A stretch of 64,000 nt of DNA from Antennarius striatus (Eukaryota; Chordata; Actinopteri; Lophiiformes; Antennariidae): assembly GCF_040054535.1 (NCBI RefSeq), contig NC_090794.1, forward strand, positions 489,501-553,500, written 5' to 3'. Position numbers and translations under genes: made by a program. The notes beneath the pieces were generated by a model. That model saw nothing but the letters and a program-made list of their open reading frames with translations, had not been told where the DNA came from and ran no database searches. Shown piece after piece: positions 35,501-48,249 of the stretch (within the stretch, counting starts at the first letter, position 1; each line of letters begins with the position of its first letter).

Positions 35501-38500
35501 AGAGACACACAACACCAGTCCAGAGACACAACACCAGTCTAGAGACACACAACACCATTCTAGAGACACACAACACCAGTCCAGAGACACAACACCAGTC
35601 TAGAGACACACAACACCAGTCTAGAGACACACAACACCATTCTAGAGACACACAACACCAGTCTAGAGACACACAGCACCAGTCTAGAGACACAACACCA
35701 GTCTAGAGACACAAACACCAGTCTAGAGACACACAACACCAGTCTAGAGACACACAACACCAGTCTAGAGACACAACACCAGTCTAGAGACACAACACCA
35801 GTCTAGAGACACACAACACCAGTCTAGAGACACACAACACCAGTCTAGAGACACACAACACCAGTGTAGAGACACAACACCAGTCTAGAGACACAACACC
35901 AGTCTAGAGACACACAACACCAGTCTAGAGACACACAACACCAGTGTAGAGACACAACACCAGTCTAGAGACACAACACTAGTCTAGAGACACAACACCA
36001 GTCTAGAGACACACAACACCAGTCTACAGACACACAACACCATTCTAGAGACACACAACACCAGTCCAGAGACACAACACCAGTCTAGAGACACACAACA
36101 CCAGTCTAGAGACACACAACACCATTCTAGAGACACACAACACCAGTCCAGAGACACAACACCAGTCTAGAGACACACAACACCAGTCTAGAGACACACA
36201 ACACCATTCTAGAGACACACAACACCAGTCCAGAGACACAACACCAGTCTAGAGACACACAACACCATTCTAGAGACACACAACACCAGTCCAGAGACAC
36301 AACACCAGTCTAGAGACACACAACACCAGTCTAGAGACACACAACACCATTCTAGAGACACACAACACCAGTCTAGAGACACACAGCACCAGTCTAGAGA
36401 CACAACACCAGTCTAGAGACACAAACACCAGTCTAGAGACACACAACACCAGTCTAGAGACACACAACACCAGTCTAGAGACACAACACCAGTCTAGAGA
36501 CACAACACCAGTCTAGAGACACACAACACCAGTCTAGAGACACACAACACCAGTCTAGAGACACACAACACCAGTGTAGAGACACAACACCAGTCTAGAG
36601 ACACAACACCAGTCTAGAGACACACAACACCAGTCTACAGACACACAACACCATTCTAGAGACACACAACACCAGTCCAGAGACACAACACCAGTCTAGA
36701 GACACAACACCAGTCTAGAGACACACCACCAGTCTAGAGACACACAACGCCATTCCAGAGATACACAACACCAGTCCAGAGACACAACACCAGTCTAGAG
36801 ACACACAACACCAGTCTAGAGACACACAACACCAGTCTAGAGACACACAACACCAGTCCAGAGACACAACACCAGTCTAGAGACACACAACACCAGTCTA
36901 GAGACACACAACACCAGTCTAGAGACACACAACACCAGTCTAGAGACACAACACCAGTCTAGAGACACACAACACCAGTCTAGAGACACACAACGCCATT
37001 CTAGAGACACACAACACCAGTCCAGAGACACAACACCAGTCTAGAGACACACAACACCAGTCTAGAGACACACAACACCAGTCTAAAGACACACAACACC
37101 AGTCCAGAGACACAACACCAGTCTAGAGACACAGCACCAGTCTAGAGACACAACACCAGTCTAGAGACACACAACACCAGTCTAGAGACACACAACACCA
37201 TTCTAGAGACACACAACACCAGTCTAGAGACACACAACACCAGTCTAGAGACACACAACACCAGTCTAGAGACACACAACACCAGTCTAGAGACACACAA
37301 CACCAGTCTAGAGACACACAACACCATTCTAGAGACACACAACACCAGTCCAGAGACACAACACCAGTCCAGAGACACACAACACCAGTCTAGAGACACA
37401 CAACACCAGTCTAAAGACACACAACACCAGTCCAGAGACACAACACCAGTCTAGAGACACAACACCAGTCTAGAGACACAACACCAGTCTAGAGACACAC
37501 AACACCAGTCCAGAGACACAACACCAGTCTAGAGACACACAACACCAGTCTAGAGACACACAACACCAGTCTAGAGACACACAACACCAGTCTAGAGACA
37601 CACAACACCAGTCTAGAGACACACAACACCAGTCTAGAGACACACAACACCAGTCTAGAGACACACAACACCAGTCCAGAGACACAACACCAGTCCAGAG
37701 ACACAACACCAGTCTAGAGACACACAACACCAGTCTAGAGACACACAACACCAGTCTAGAGACACAACACCAGTCTAGAGACACACAACACCAGTCTAGA
37801 GACACACAACACCAGTCCAGAGACACAACACCAGTCTAGAGACACAACACCAGTCTAGAGACACACAACACCAGTCTAGAGACACACAACACCAGTCTGG
37901 AGACACACAACACCAGTCTAGAGACACATCACCAGTCTAAAGACACACAACGCCATTCTAGAGACACACAACACCAGTCCAGAGACACAACACCAGTCTA
38001 GAGACACACAACACCAGTCTAGAGACACACAACACCAGTCTAAAGACACACAACACCAGTCTGGAGACACACAACACCAGTCTAGAGACACATCACCAGT
38101 CTAAAGACACACAACGCCATTCTAGAGACACACAACACCAGTCCAGAGACACAACACCAGTCTAGAGACACACAACACCAGTCTAGAGACACACAACACC
38201 AGTCTAAAGACACACAACACCAGTCCAGAGACACAACACCAGTCTAGAGACACAACACCAGTCTAGAGACACACAACACCAGTCCAGAGACACAACACCA
38301 GTCTAGAGACACACAACACCAGTCTAGAGACACACAACACCAGTCTAGAGACACACAACACCAGTCTAGAGACACACAACACCAGTCCAGAGACACAACA
38401 CCAGTCCAGAGACACAACACCAGTCTAGAGACACACAACACCAGTCTAGAGACACACAACACCATTCTAGAGACACACAACACCAGTCCAGAGACACAAC

Positions 38501-40795
38501 ACCAGTCTAGAGACACACAACACCAGTCTAGAGACACACAACACCAGTCTAAAGACACACAACACCAGTCCAGAGACAGAACACCAGTCTAGAGACACAA
38601 CACCAGTCTAGAGACACAACACCATTCTAGAGACACACAACACCAGTCCAGAGACACAACACCAGTCTAGAGACACACAACACCAGTCTAGAGACACACA
38701 ACACCAGTCTAGAGACGCACAACACCAGTCTACAGAGACACAACACCAGTCTAGAGACACAACACCAGTCTAGAGACACACAACACCAGTCTAGAGAGAC
38801 ACAACACCAGTCTAGAGACACAACACCAGTCTAGAGACACAACACCAGTCTAGAGACACACAACAACAGTCTAGAGACACACAACACCAGTCTAAAGACA
38901 CACAACACCAGTCTAGAGACACACAACACCAGTCTAGAGACACACAACACCAGTCTAGAGACACAACACCAGTCTAGAGACACACAACACCAGTCTAGAG
39001 ACACACAACACCAGTCTAGAGAGACACAACACCAGTCTAGAGACACAACACCAGTCTAGAGACACAACACCAGTCTAGAGACACACAACACCAGTCTAGA
39101 GACACAACACCAGTCTAGAGACACACAACACCAGTCTAGAGACACACAACACCAGTCTAGAGACACACAACGCCAGTCTAGAGACACACAACACCAGTCT
39201 AGAGACACAACACCAGTCTAGAGACACAACACCAGTCTAGAGACACACAACACCAGTCTAGAGACACAACACCAGTCTAGAGACACAACACCAGTCTAGA
39301 GACACAACACCAGTCTAGAGACACAACACCAGTCTAGAGACACAACACCAGTCTAGAGACGCACAACACCAGTCTACAGACACACAACACCAGTCTAGAG
39401 ACACAACACCAGTCTAGAGACACACAACACCAGTCTAGAGACACACAACACTAGTCTAGAGACACAACACCAGTCTAGAGACACAACACCAGTCTAGAGA
39501 CACACAACACCAGTCTAGAGACACAACACCAGTCTAGAGACACACAACACCAGTCTAGAGACACACAACACCAGTCTAGAGACACACAACACCAGTCTAG
39601 AGACAAACAACACCAGTCTAGAGACACAACACGAGTCTAGAGACACACAACAACAGTCTAGAGACACACAACACCAGTCTAAAGACACACAACACCAGTC
39701 TAGAGACACACAACACCAGTCTAGAGACACACAACACCAGTCTAGAGACACAACACCAGTCTAGAGACACACAACACCAGTCTAGAGACACACAACACCA
39801 GTCTAGAGACACAACACCAGTCTAGAGACACACAACACCAGTCTAGAGACACACAACACCAGTCTAGAGACACACAACACCATTCTAGAGACACACAACA
39901 CCAGTCTAGAGACACACAACACCAGTCTAGAGACACAACACCAGTCTAGAGACACACAACACCAGTCTAGAGACACACAACACCAGTCTAGAGACACAAC
40001 ACCAGTCTAGAGACACACAACACCAGTCTAGAGACACACAACACCAGTCTAGAGACACAACACCAGTCTAGAGACACACAACACCAGTCTAGAGACACAC
40101 AACACCAGTCTAGAGACACACAACACCAGTGTAGAGACACAACACCAGTCTAGAGACACACAACACCAGTCTAGAGACACACAACACCAGTCTAGAGACA
40201 CACAACACCAGTCTAGAGACACACAACACCAGTCTAGAGACACACAACACCAGTCTAGAGACACAACACCAGTCTAGAGACACACAACACCAGTCTAGAG
40301 ACACACACCATTCTAGAGACACACAACACCAGTCCAGAGACACAACACCAGTCTAGAGACACACAACACCAGTCGAGAGACACAACACCAGTCTAGAGAC
40401 ACACAACGCCAGTCTAGAGACACAACACCAGTCTAGAGACACAACACCAGTCTAGAGACACACAACACCAGTCTAGAGACACACAACACCAGTCTAGAGA
40501 CACACAACACCATTCTAGAGACACACAACACCAGTCCAGAGACACAACACCAGTCTAGAGACACACAACACCAGTCTAGAGACACACAACACCATTCTAG
40601 AGACACACAACACCAGTCCAGAGACACAACACCAGTCTAGAGACACACAACACCAGTCTAGAGACACACAACACCATTCTAGAGACACACAACACCAGTC
40701 CAGAGACACAACACCAGTCTAGAGACACACAACACCAGTCTAGAGACACACAACACCAGTCTACAGACACACAACACTAGTCTACAAACATGTCC
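32557..40795. repeat. 8.2-kb satellite-like array of 19/21-bp units
   Basis: About 400 units of ccagtctagagacacacaac[a] (21 bp) and a 19-bp form lacking one ca. Almost every unit has a TCTAGA (XbaI) site. Variant units (cattctag, cagtccag, cagtgtag, cagtctaaag) recur in ordered blocks. Nested higher-order periods are visible: about 82 bp (three long plus one short unit), 164 bp, and a 710-bp block repeated between about 35.3 and 36.5 kb. The many leucine/cysteine/valine-rich frames on the minus strand come from the repeat and are not genes. The array ends abruptly at both sides in unique sequence. Confidence 0.98.
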
Positions 40796-41399
40796 TCTAG
40801 TGAAAGAGGACATGAAGGTAGTTGGTGTGAGAGAAGAGGATGAGAAGACAGGGTTAGATGGAGGACACTGATTGGCTGTGGAGACCCTGAAGGGAAAAGC
40901 CCAAAGGAGAAGAAGAAGTCTATGACAACCTTTTTGGAGCTCAAAATCAATTTGATGATCATGTTTTTGGTTTTTCTGTGCAATAAAATACATTTTGTTC
41001 CATTTTCGAATTTGACTTTCTATTTTGCCCCAATATGTCAACATAATAAGTTATAGGGAAATAAAATCTTTCTCTTCATGTAGCTGAAGTTGTGCTGCAG
41101 ATAAACATACCAAGCATGAGTATGTTAACTCACTTTAATGTGGTAATAGACAAATATCAAAGGTACCAAAAAACCCGGCAAAAATAGGCCAGGGCTGTAA
41201 GGGTTAAATCACACAAACGTGTGAGACAGTGACACCCAGTGTTTGTGAACAATACAGAAAGAACAGAATCTTCACCTGTAAATTCCAGAGCGCTACAGGG
41301 TAGACACAGGTAACGGTGTGATCAGCATACATGTAGATGTGTCCACACGTTTAACCCTGTAGGCCGTCTGTCTCCGTGAGGGCCCTCACGTGTGGGCCC
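40796..41399. other. Gene-free stretch beside the large array
   Basis: Unique sequence with no recognisable coding potential. The gtgtgggccctcac words at about 41390-41415 repeat the last codons of the zinc-finger gene (acacgtgagggccc on its strand), so its 3' end has a short tandem duplication. Confidence 0.5.
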
Positions 41400-42115
41400 T
41401 CACGTGTGGGCCCTCACCTGTTGAGTCAAGCTGCTTTGTTGTGTGAAACGTCTCCCATAGGTTTCACACCTGTGAGGCCTCTCACCTGTGTGGACTCTTG
41501 TGTGTATCCTCACTTCACTATTGAACCTAAACTCTTTCCCACACGTTTCACACCTGTGGGCTTCGTTTGTGTGGATCTCCATGTGGCCTCTCCACCCACT
41601 GCGTCGGACGTACCCCCTCTGACATACTGGACAAACGTACAGCTGCTTCCTGGTGTCACCTGTTCTCTGGGACTGAAACGGAGACTCAACCTCAGCTTCT
41701 GTTCTTCTTGTTTCTCCTCTCTCCTCACGGCTGATGGACACATGAGAGCTGTTAGAGATCAGAAGGTCAATGTTTGCTGCTCCCACCACAGAGCTGATCA
41801 CCGCCAGCTGGACAACAGACTCTGTCTGTGCTGCACCATCTTCAGCTTTCATGAGCACCGTCTGGTCTCCACTCTGGTCACTTTCCTCATGAGTAGGAGC
41901 CTCTGGTTCCTCTTTCAGGTGGAGAACCTCTGGTTCCTCTTTCAGGTGGAGAACCTCTGGTTCCTCTTTCAGGTGGAGAACCTCTGGTTCCTCTTTCAGG
42001 TGGAGAAACTCTGGTTCCTCTTGGTCCACGATGGACTTCACCTCCTGGCTCCAGAGCTGCTGGTCAGCAGGAACCTCCACCTCCTCCTCCTTGCAGACAT
42101 GATGCTGTGGACCAT
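41400..42115 (-). CDS. C2H2 zinc-finger protein, last exon
   Basis: A large exon with acceptor CTCCAG at 42116 and stop at 41400, typical of the expanded fish C2H2 families. It begins GPQHHVCKEEEVEVPADQQLWSQ (written here as two overlapping family motifs, QHHVCKEEE and PADQQLWSQEV). An acidic nine-residue unit (VLHLKEEPE) then repeats four times. Three fingers follow. Counting from the first in-exon initiator-like codon at 42080, finger 1 has C150, C153, H166, H170; finger 2 has C177, C180, H193, H197. Finger 3 keeps C205 and H225 but has Y208 for the second cysteine and Q for the first histidine. The second linker is TGERPHRC (normal); the first, TNEAHRC, is not. Upstream exons with the start codon were not found, so the gene is partial or decaying. 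Confidence 0.72.
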
Positions 42116-42119
42116 CTGG

Positions 42120-44500
42120 AGGGACAACAACAGGAGCATCACGTTACCGTGACTACAAACTAATCCCAGGACACAAACGTAGACATGAAGGAACTCAGTT
42201 ACGTTTGTTAAAATATGGATGAATCTTCAACCTGGGTGTAGAAATAAGATCTACAGTAGAGACGTTTGAAGAACACCACATCAGGTGATTGGATCCAGTT
42301 CAGCTGGACCTACAGAAATGGAGGGAACTGCCCTCTTCATTGACTGGAGGAGTCAACAATGTTCCCCTAAGGTTCTACTCCATTGTGTTCCGATTACGAT
42401 TCCTAAGAGTTCCTCTAAAGTTAGAGTCAAATGTTTAACTTAGCAGGCTCCAAACGCCACGGGGGACCGAGTCCTCCTGATGTTGGACCGTACCACCTAG
42501 CAGCCCAGTGTGGTTCCGTAAGGTGCTGTCACATGTGAGGACACGGGAATACAGCGGCTGCACATCGGACAACACTTGATCAAAATGTCCCACTGGAGGT
42601 GTGGCCTGGAAACCAGCTCCTTCAGCTTTCACTAAGAACTCCACAGTTTTAGTTCTTTCAGTGACCACAGGTTCACGTACCTCACTGCTCCGCCATACTC
42701 CCCTCTGGGACAATCCCAACATCCCTCACCTGTGTGCTACCTGTGTGCTACCTGTGTGCTACCTGTGTGCTACCTGTGTGCTACCTGTGTGCTACCTGTG
42801 TGCTACCTGTGTGCTACCTCACCAGATAGCACACAGAGGAAAACAAACGAATGGCTGCACTGGACTCGCTGACTACATTGTAGTTTCCTGTCACTTCTTC
42901 TGCGGCCGATGAAGAAGAATCCCTGGGGTCAGCAGCGCCCCCTACCATGAGGCAGGAGAACTGCGTGCCTTGTCCCAGCGGTTTGAGGACCGCTCAACTC
43001 CAGACAGACGTTACACACAAGCAGGTGTTGACAAAAAATACTGTACATTATATACATTAGCTAAATTATGGGAATCTAGTTCATAGATCAAACATGTTTG
43101 AACATTTTAATAGCGACATATAGAGTTAGCATTACGGTCTGTTTAGCTACCAGCACAGCTGGTGGGGTCATTGGTCGATCTAGTTCAGCAGTAAATGCAA
43201 AAATTCAGCGATTTTGAGTAACAATAACCTAAAATTGGTGACTTTAACAGAAAAAACTTTATAATACACACCACTGCACAAATATAAGCATTTAATTTAT
43301 AGCTTACATTTTTCATTATTTTCCTTTCTGAAGGCAGGTGTGTCCGTGTGTCACCTGACCGCACGTCAGACCACGTGTTCAGTGCACCTGTCCCGTGAGG
43401 CTGCAGCCCGGCCTCCGGGCACAGCTCCAGCAGGGGGCGCTGGTTTCTCTCTCCGTTCTTGACGAGCAGCTGTTAGTCCATCATGAACAGAAGCCCCCCG
43501 AGGGTCACGTGACGACATGTCGTCACTGGGGTAACTACCACACAAAGTGGTCTGAACCCCGACCTCCACTCATCCAGGACCGTCAAGCTAACGCCGCCAA
43601 ACGGACTTCACTTCCGCTTGTTGTCCCCCAGAAAAACCTCCGACCAGGAACCCGTCCGGGTTCAGTTCCGCCCCAGCTGGCGGTATCCTTCAGAATCCAC
43701 TTCCCTTCATTCCCCGTTTCCCCCGGGACTGGGGAGTCGTGGACTCACTCACAGTTAAATCGATTGACACTGAAGGACTGTTGTTCTCCAGAAACTCTGG
43801 TTCTTCGTCATCCTTCGCTGCGTTCGTTAATCTGGGGCGGTGAGAACGTTGGTCACGGAAAAAAAACTGGAAACAGATGAAAAGTTCCTCCAAGTTTTAT
43901 TACAGAAATTTGTGGGCACAGAAGTGTGACAGGTGAACCCTAACACACACACACACACACACACACACTCATATCCATTCTAGTAGGTGTCCACTGAACA
44001 TGGGGTGATCTGACTCATCCTATCAGAAGGTAACAACTCCAGGTGTTCTCCATGTTCTCACTTTGTGACGCCTGCCTCATGTTCTGTGGGGGCCCAGTCT
44101 GCTGTCTAGCAGCTGCAGGATTATCTCAAGGACATGTGTCTGCACCACAAAACACCTCAGTCAGAGGTCACATTTAGGGAGGTTCTAATTCATCGTGTTG
44201 TCTGCAAGGTAAAGATGGTTTAACATGACCGTTATCAAAGTGATTCATCATATGTGTACATCAACATGATCCAAAGTAGTTTAATCCATCAGCTGGACTC
44301 ATAGATCTTTGAGGATTTTTATGACTTTGATTTCCACAGAACTTTGATGCTGAAGACCGTCATGAAGAATCACCAGTGAAAGACGCATCTCAGAACATCT
44401 CATTGGTGTCTTCTGGTCCAATCACATCGTGACAGGTTTTCAGCCGCTTCCTCTCGCTGGAGCTTGTTTCTGTAAACACACCTAAATGAATTGTTATGGT

Positions 44501-44534
<34 letters not shown>

Positions 44535-45500
44535 TTAGATGAGTTTAAGTGTGTGGAAATTTACTGACACAGTGATAGAAAAGTTTATTGCATGATTAAA
44601 ACTACTAATGCAGCCAAGAAAACTAATGAATAGCATGTATTCAAATCTCTCCAGAACTCACACCAGTCATGTTTTGTTTATTTCTGGTTTCCTTGAATCG
44701 ACCCCCTGACCTCTGTGGTTGCCATGGCAGCAGGACACTGCCTGACGCTCAGCTGAGTCCACGACACTCCAGCTAGAACCTCAACACGGGAGCAGGACCC
44801 AGGAACAGAGGTGGCCTTGTTCACCTGGGTGAAGGTGAGCGCTGTCCACTTCCTGTGTGGACACTGTGTACACGCCTACTTCCTGTGGGCGTGTACACAG
44901 GACCCACCTGGAGCCTGAGGGCGTGGTCCTCCTGGTCCCAAACAAGACCTGGAGCCCCCCCCCCCCACAGGACAGTGTGACGCCCCTGAGGAGCCCCGCC
45001 CCCTAACGCTCTGCTGCCGCACAAAACGGCTTCCTGTCGTTGATCTGGTCCTAAAGGTCGTCCCCAGGCGACCCCCTCGGGTGACCCGTTATCAGTTAAA
45101 GGTTCCTCTGGTCTCCAGGCAACCGACACCTGGGGGGGTTAGGGTCAGGGTGGGGGGGACACACAAAGAGATAGCAACTAACAGCTAACATCAAACAGTT
45201 AGCTGCTAATAGCTAATATGTAGCAGCTAACAGCAGCTAATACCAAAGGTCTTCAGGACGACAGGAACAAAGTCTGGTTACCGTGGTAACAAAACTCAAT
45301 CAAATGATACAAGATGCTTCATTTTACTCAGAACCAGCTGAACCGGGTCGGTTCTGAACGGGACCGGCTGCACCGGGGGGTCCTGAACCCCACGCAGTAA
45401 TGAATATATCTCATTGTGTTCAGAGACACTCTGAAGTCCTGAAGTCAGTGAACGCCTCGTGTAGAACAGCTGAATTTAAAGGATCTGATTGGAGGAGGCT
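42120..45500. other. Spacer between zinc-finger gene and e2f6 3' end
   Basis: No convincing exon was found. It contains short (CA)n/(GT)n tracts at about 43945-43968 and 44506-44531. A minus-strand open stretch at 43690-43893 has some DEEPE-like acidic sequence but no splice support. Confidence 0.5.
42724..42818. repeat. 11-bp minisatellite (about 9 copies)
   Basis: Units tgtgctacctg in tandem, upstream of the zinc-finger exon. Each unit read on the minus strand contains CAGGTAGC, close to a splice-donor word. Confidence 0.94.
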
Positions 45501-45505
45501 CACGT

Positions 45506-45511
45506 TTTATT
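45506..45511 (-). terminator. Candidate poly(A) signal of e2f6
   Basis: AATAAA on the minus strand about 320 bp past the e2f6 stop codon, in AT-richer sequence. Confidence 0.45.
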
Positions 45512-45828
45512 TGACATCCAAAGCAGAACAAACTTTAGAGCGGAGATAGAATCCAGCTGAGCGCTGCTTCATCGCTCCTCTTCATCAGTCCTGGGACAAA
45601 CACGGAGCCCCGCCCAGCAGGGGGGCTGGAGTCTGAACTGGTTTAGTGTCTGTCAGCAGTGGGCTGGGGCTGGTGGTGCGTTCAGGGCCCCTCCAGGCGC
45701 TCAGCAGCGGGGGTCTCCACAGAGTTCTGGTGCCTCTGACGTCACACCTGCAGGCCTCACCTGATCCTGGCCTCACCTGATCCTGGCCCCTGAGGGCCGC
45801 CGGCGCCCCCCCCGGCGGTGGCTGCTGG

Positions 45829-47955
45829 TCACTCAGTCTGTCCGGCGCTCTGTGGCCCTGGGGGACCAGAACGCATCACCGTGTCAGTGAGGGCGGGAGA
45901 CGCCACCAGGTCACATGACTCAGGTCACATGACCTCTGGGTTTACCTGTGTGCAGCGCGGCCGTCCTGATCCGACTGTCCTCCAGTGTCAGGAAGCAGCC
46001 GGGGTCAGAGGTCACAGCGTCTCCTGACTCCACGTCGCAGGTCCAGACCAGGATGGGGCCCCGCCCCGCCTTCAGGTGGATCTGGACCCGGTCCTGGACC
46101 GCAAACAGAGAAGGTTCTAGAGGGATCACATGACCAGGAAACAGACTGGGGTACCCCAGAGGGGCGGGGTTACCTCAGAGGTGTGGGGTTACCTCAGAGG
46201 GGCGGGGTTACCTCAGAGGGGCGGGGTTACCTCAGAGGGGACGGGGATCTCCAGCTTGGTCTCCTCCGGGGCCTGGACCACGATGAGGGTCTGGTCCCTG
46301 AAGGCCTGCAGGCGGGTGACGTCGCCCCGGGTCACGTAGGCCGCCGTGAGAGTGGGTTAAAGAAAGGCTGACCTTACAGCGGGGAGCGCGACAGTGCAGG
46401 AGTACCCCCCCCCCCCTCGGTGAGGATATGAGGCGTCCTCCAGCTGGTCGGTCATGTGGAACAGCTGCTGGGCGCAGGTCTTGATGAGTCCGTCCAGCGT
46501 GGACTCCACCAGCTTCAGCTGCCTCAGCTCCCGCTGCAGCTTCAGCTGCTTCCTCCGCAGGAAGCTGGAGACGGGGGTGCTTCCTCTGGGGGGGTGACAG
46601 CAGGAACCGGTTTAACGCCAGGAATAGTTGAAGACAAATGAAACGATGTGTCCAGCGTACAGCTGGTTGGATGAAATGGTTCTAGTTCGTGATAAATCTG
46701 GAGTCACGTGACCTGATGACATCACCATCAGACCTGGATCCGCCACTAGAAACCACCCAAACAGGAACAGGAAGTGACTCCACTCACATCCACTTGACCC
46801 GGTGGGCGGACTCCATCTGGACCAATCGGATCCCGTCCAGGACGGCGGTGACGTCGCCCACTCGCCTGCGGCGGGTGTGCAGGCGCCGGGCGACCTCCTT
46901 CAGGTCCACGGCGCCGTCGGGGGCCTCCAGGATTAGCTGGAGGAACCCCCGGGTCAGGGCCAGCAGGGACGGCTCTGAGACACAGCAGGACAGAAACAGC
47001 TGAAGACTACCAGAGTCCAGACGATTGGCTGAGAGCGGCGGGCGTGGCCCTCACCTGGTCTGGACCCGCCCCCAGAAGGAATGGACAGGTTCTTCTGCTG
47101 CGACCTGGTGCTGGAGGAGAGAAACAGGCTTTCATTCTGGTGTTCAGTCTGGGTGGGGGTGGAGGTACCCGTTTGTTACCTGGATGACTCCGCCTCTGGC
47201 TCCACCTCCGGGGGAGTGGACACACCTCCACCTGGATCCTGGGAAGCTCCAGAAGGAGCCTCATCGTCATCATCATCTTCATCCTCATCCATCCCAAATG
47301 GCTCGTCCTCCTCACACGAGTCGGCCCCCCAGGGGTTGATCAGGCCCATCGGCCCGTCCAGGCAGGGGGGCATGATGGGAATGGCGTCGCTGGTGACCCC
47401 CTGGGGGGAGATGTCCTCCGGCAGGAAGTGGTCCTCGCAGATCAGGTGCTGCTCCGAACAGTCCTTCCTGTCCGTCTCCCTCAGCGCTGCCAGCCACACC
47501 TGAATGACGTCATCAGTGACGTAGGAAACGTGGTGAATGGAAACCTGCTGTGCGTCGTGTTTTCGGTTTCACTTTGAAAACTAAAAAAATCAACTTCCGG
47601 TCATCAAATATATTTTATCATCGATAAGTTAAACGTCTCATTTATTAAGATGGATTTTATTTCTAAAGTCTCTGACCCCGCCCCCGAGACCAACTTCCTA
47701 AGCTAGGCTAGGCTAGGCTAACTCCTGCTGACACCGCTGTGTTGATGCTAATATAGCATCATTAGCTAGCCGAACGGGACCGGGGGCCAACCGGACCCGG
47801 TTCGGGTCTCCATCCGGTCCGGTTCGGCTCCGTACCTTGATCCGGGTCGGGTCTTTGGGGAAGTTGAAGAACCTCTTCGGTGTTCTGTTCGAAAAGCTCC
47901 CCCGGTTCGGGTCCACCGTCCGGTTCGGACACCCGGTGACCGCACACTTCACCAT
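45829..47955 (-). CDS. e2f6: E2F6 with N-terminal THAP domain
   Basis: Nuclear E2F-family repressor fused to a THAP zinc finger. Exons right to left: 47955-47836, 47499-47180, 47110-47055, 46974-46788, 46585-about 46417, about 46343-46231, 46093-45946, 45857-45829. THAP: C4 and C9 (MVKCAVTGC), RFFNFPKDP, W42, then C61-x2-H64-F (ICEDHF) and DAIPIM. An acidic DEDEDDDDDE linker follows. The E2F winged helix starts near residue 166: LTRGFLQLILEAPDG, RRRRVGDVTAVLDGIRLV, HRVKWIG. The leucine-rich dimerisation region has KLQRELRQLKLVESTLDGLI, then QTLIVVQAPEETKLEIPVPSE and DRVQIHLKAGRGPILVW (marked box). The end GPQSAGQTE lacks a retinoblastoma-binding transactivation domain, as expected for E2F6. 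A THAP-E2F6 fusion is known from zebrafish. The exon 5/6 junction lacks a normal acceptor; see findings. Confidence 0.88.
46157..46240. repeat. 19-bp repeat of an e2f6 splice donor (4 copies)
   Basis: The sequence ggcggggttacctcagag is tandemly repeated. On the minus strand each copy reads CTCTGAG/GTAACCCC, an apparent 5' splice site. The copy nearest the exon, at 46230/46231, is taken as the used donor because it follows IPVPSE directly. Confidence 0.85.
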
Positions 47956-48150
47956 CTTACCGGCGTCTCCTCCGCTCACACCGCAAACCGGGCTACCGGG
48001 CCCCGGTGTCCGTCCCCGGTGTCCGTCCCCGGTGTCCGTCCCCGGTGTCCGTCCCCGGTGTCCGTCCCCGGTGTCCGTCTGGAGGCGCAGCGCGGCGGGA
48101 AAGAGCGTTGCGTAGCGTCCGGTTTGTTTATGTTCGGCTCAGGCCGCTTG
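47956..48150 (-). promoter_or_regulatory. GC-rich e2f6 promoter region with 13-bp repeat
   Basis: Immediately upstream of the start codon. It holds about seven units of ccggtgtccgtcc at about 47998-48080 and is CpG-rich, as in CpG-island promoters. GTG codons lie upstream in frame, but the ATG at 47955 begins the expected MVKC of the THAP fold. No TATA box is evident. Confidence 0.5.
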
Positions 48151-48249
48151 AACCGGATGTTGATGGGCGTGACCCGGATGTAGAAAACTGGAGGGAAAAA
48201 GATGTTCCAGAGGTCATAGTTCAGTAATAAACCTAAAAAAATTAACATA

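Noticed and set aside
32406-40709. Dozens of Leu/Cys/Val/Ser-rich frames
   Set aside because: All arise from the 19/21-bp repeat and shift frame with every 19-bp unit.
43366-43893. Possible upstream exons of the zinc-finger gene
   Set aside because: Frames lack the leucine-rich first-exon motif of that family and have no convincing splice borders.
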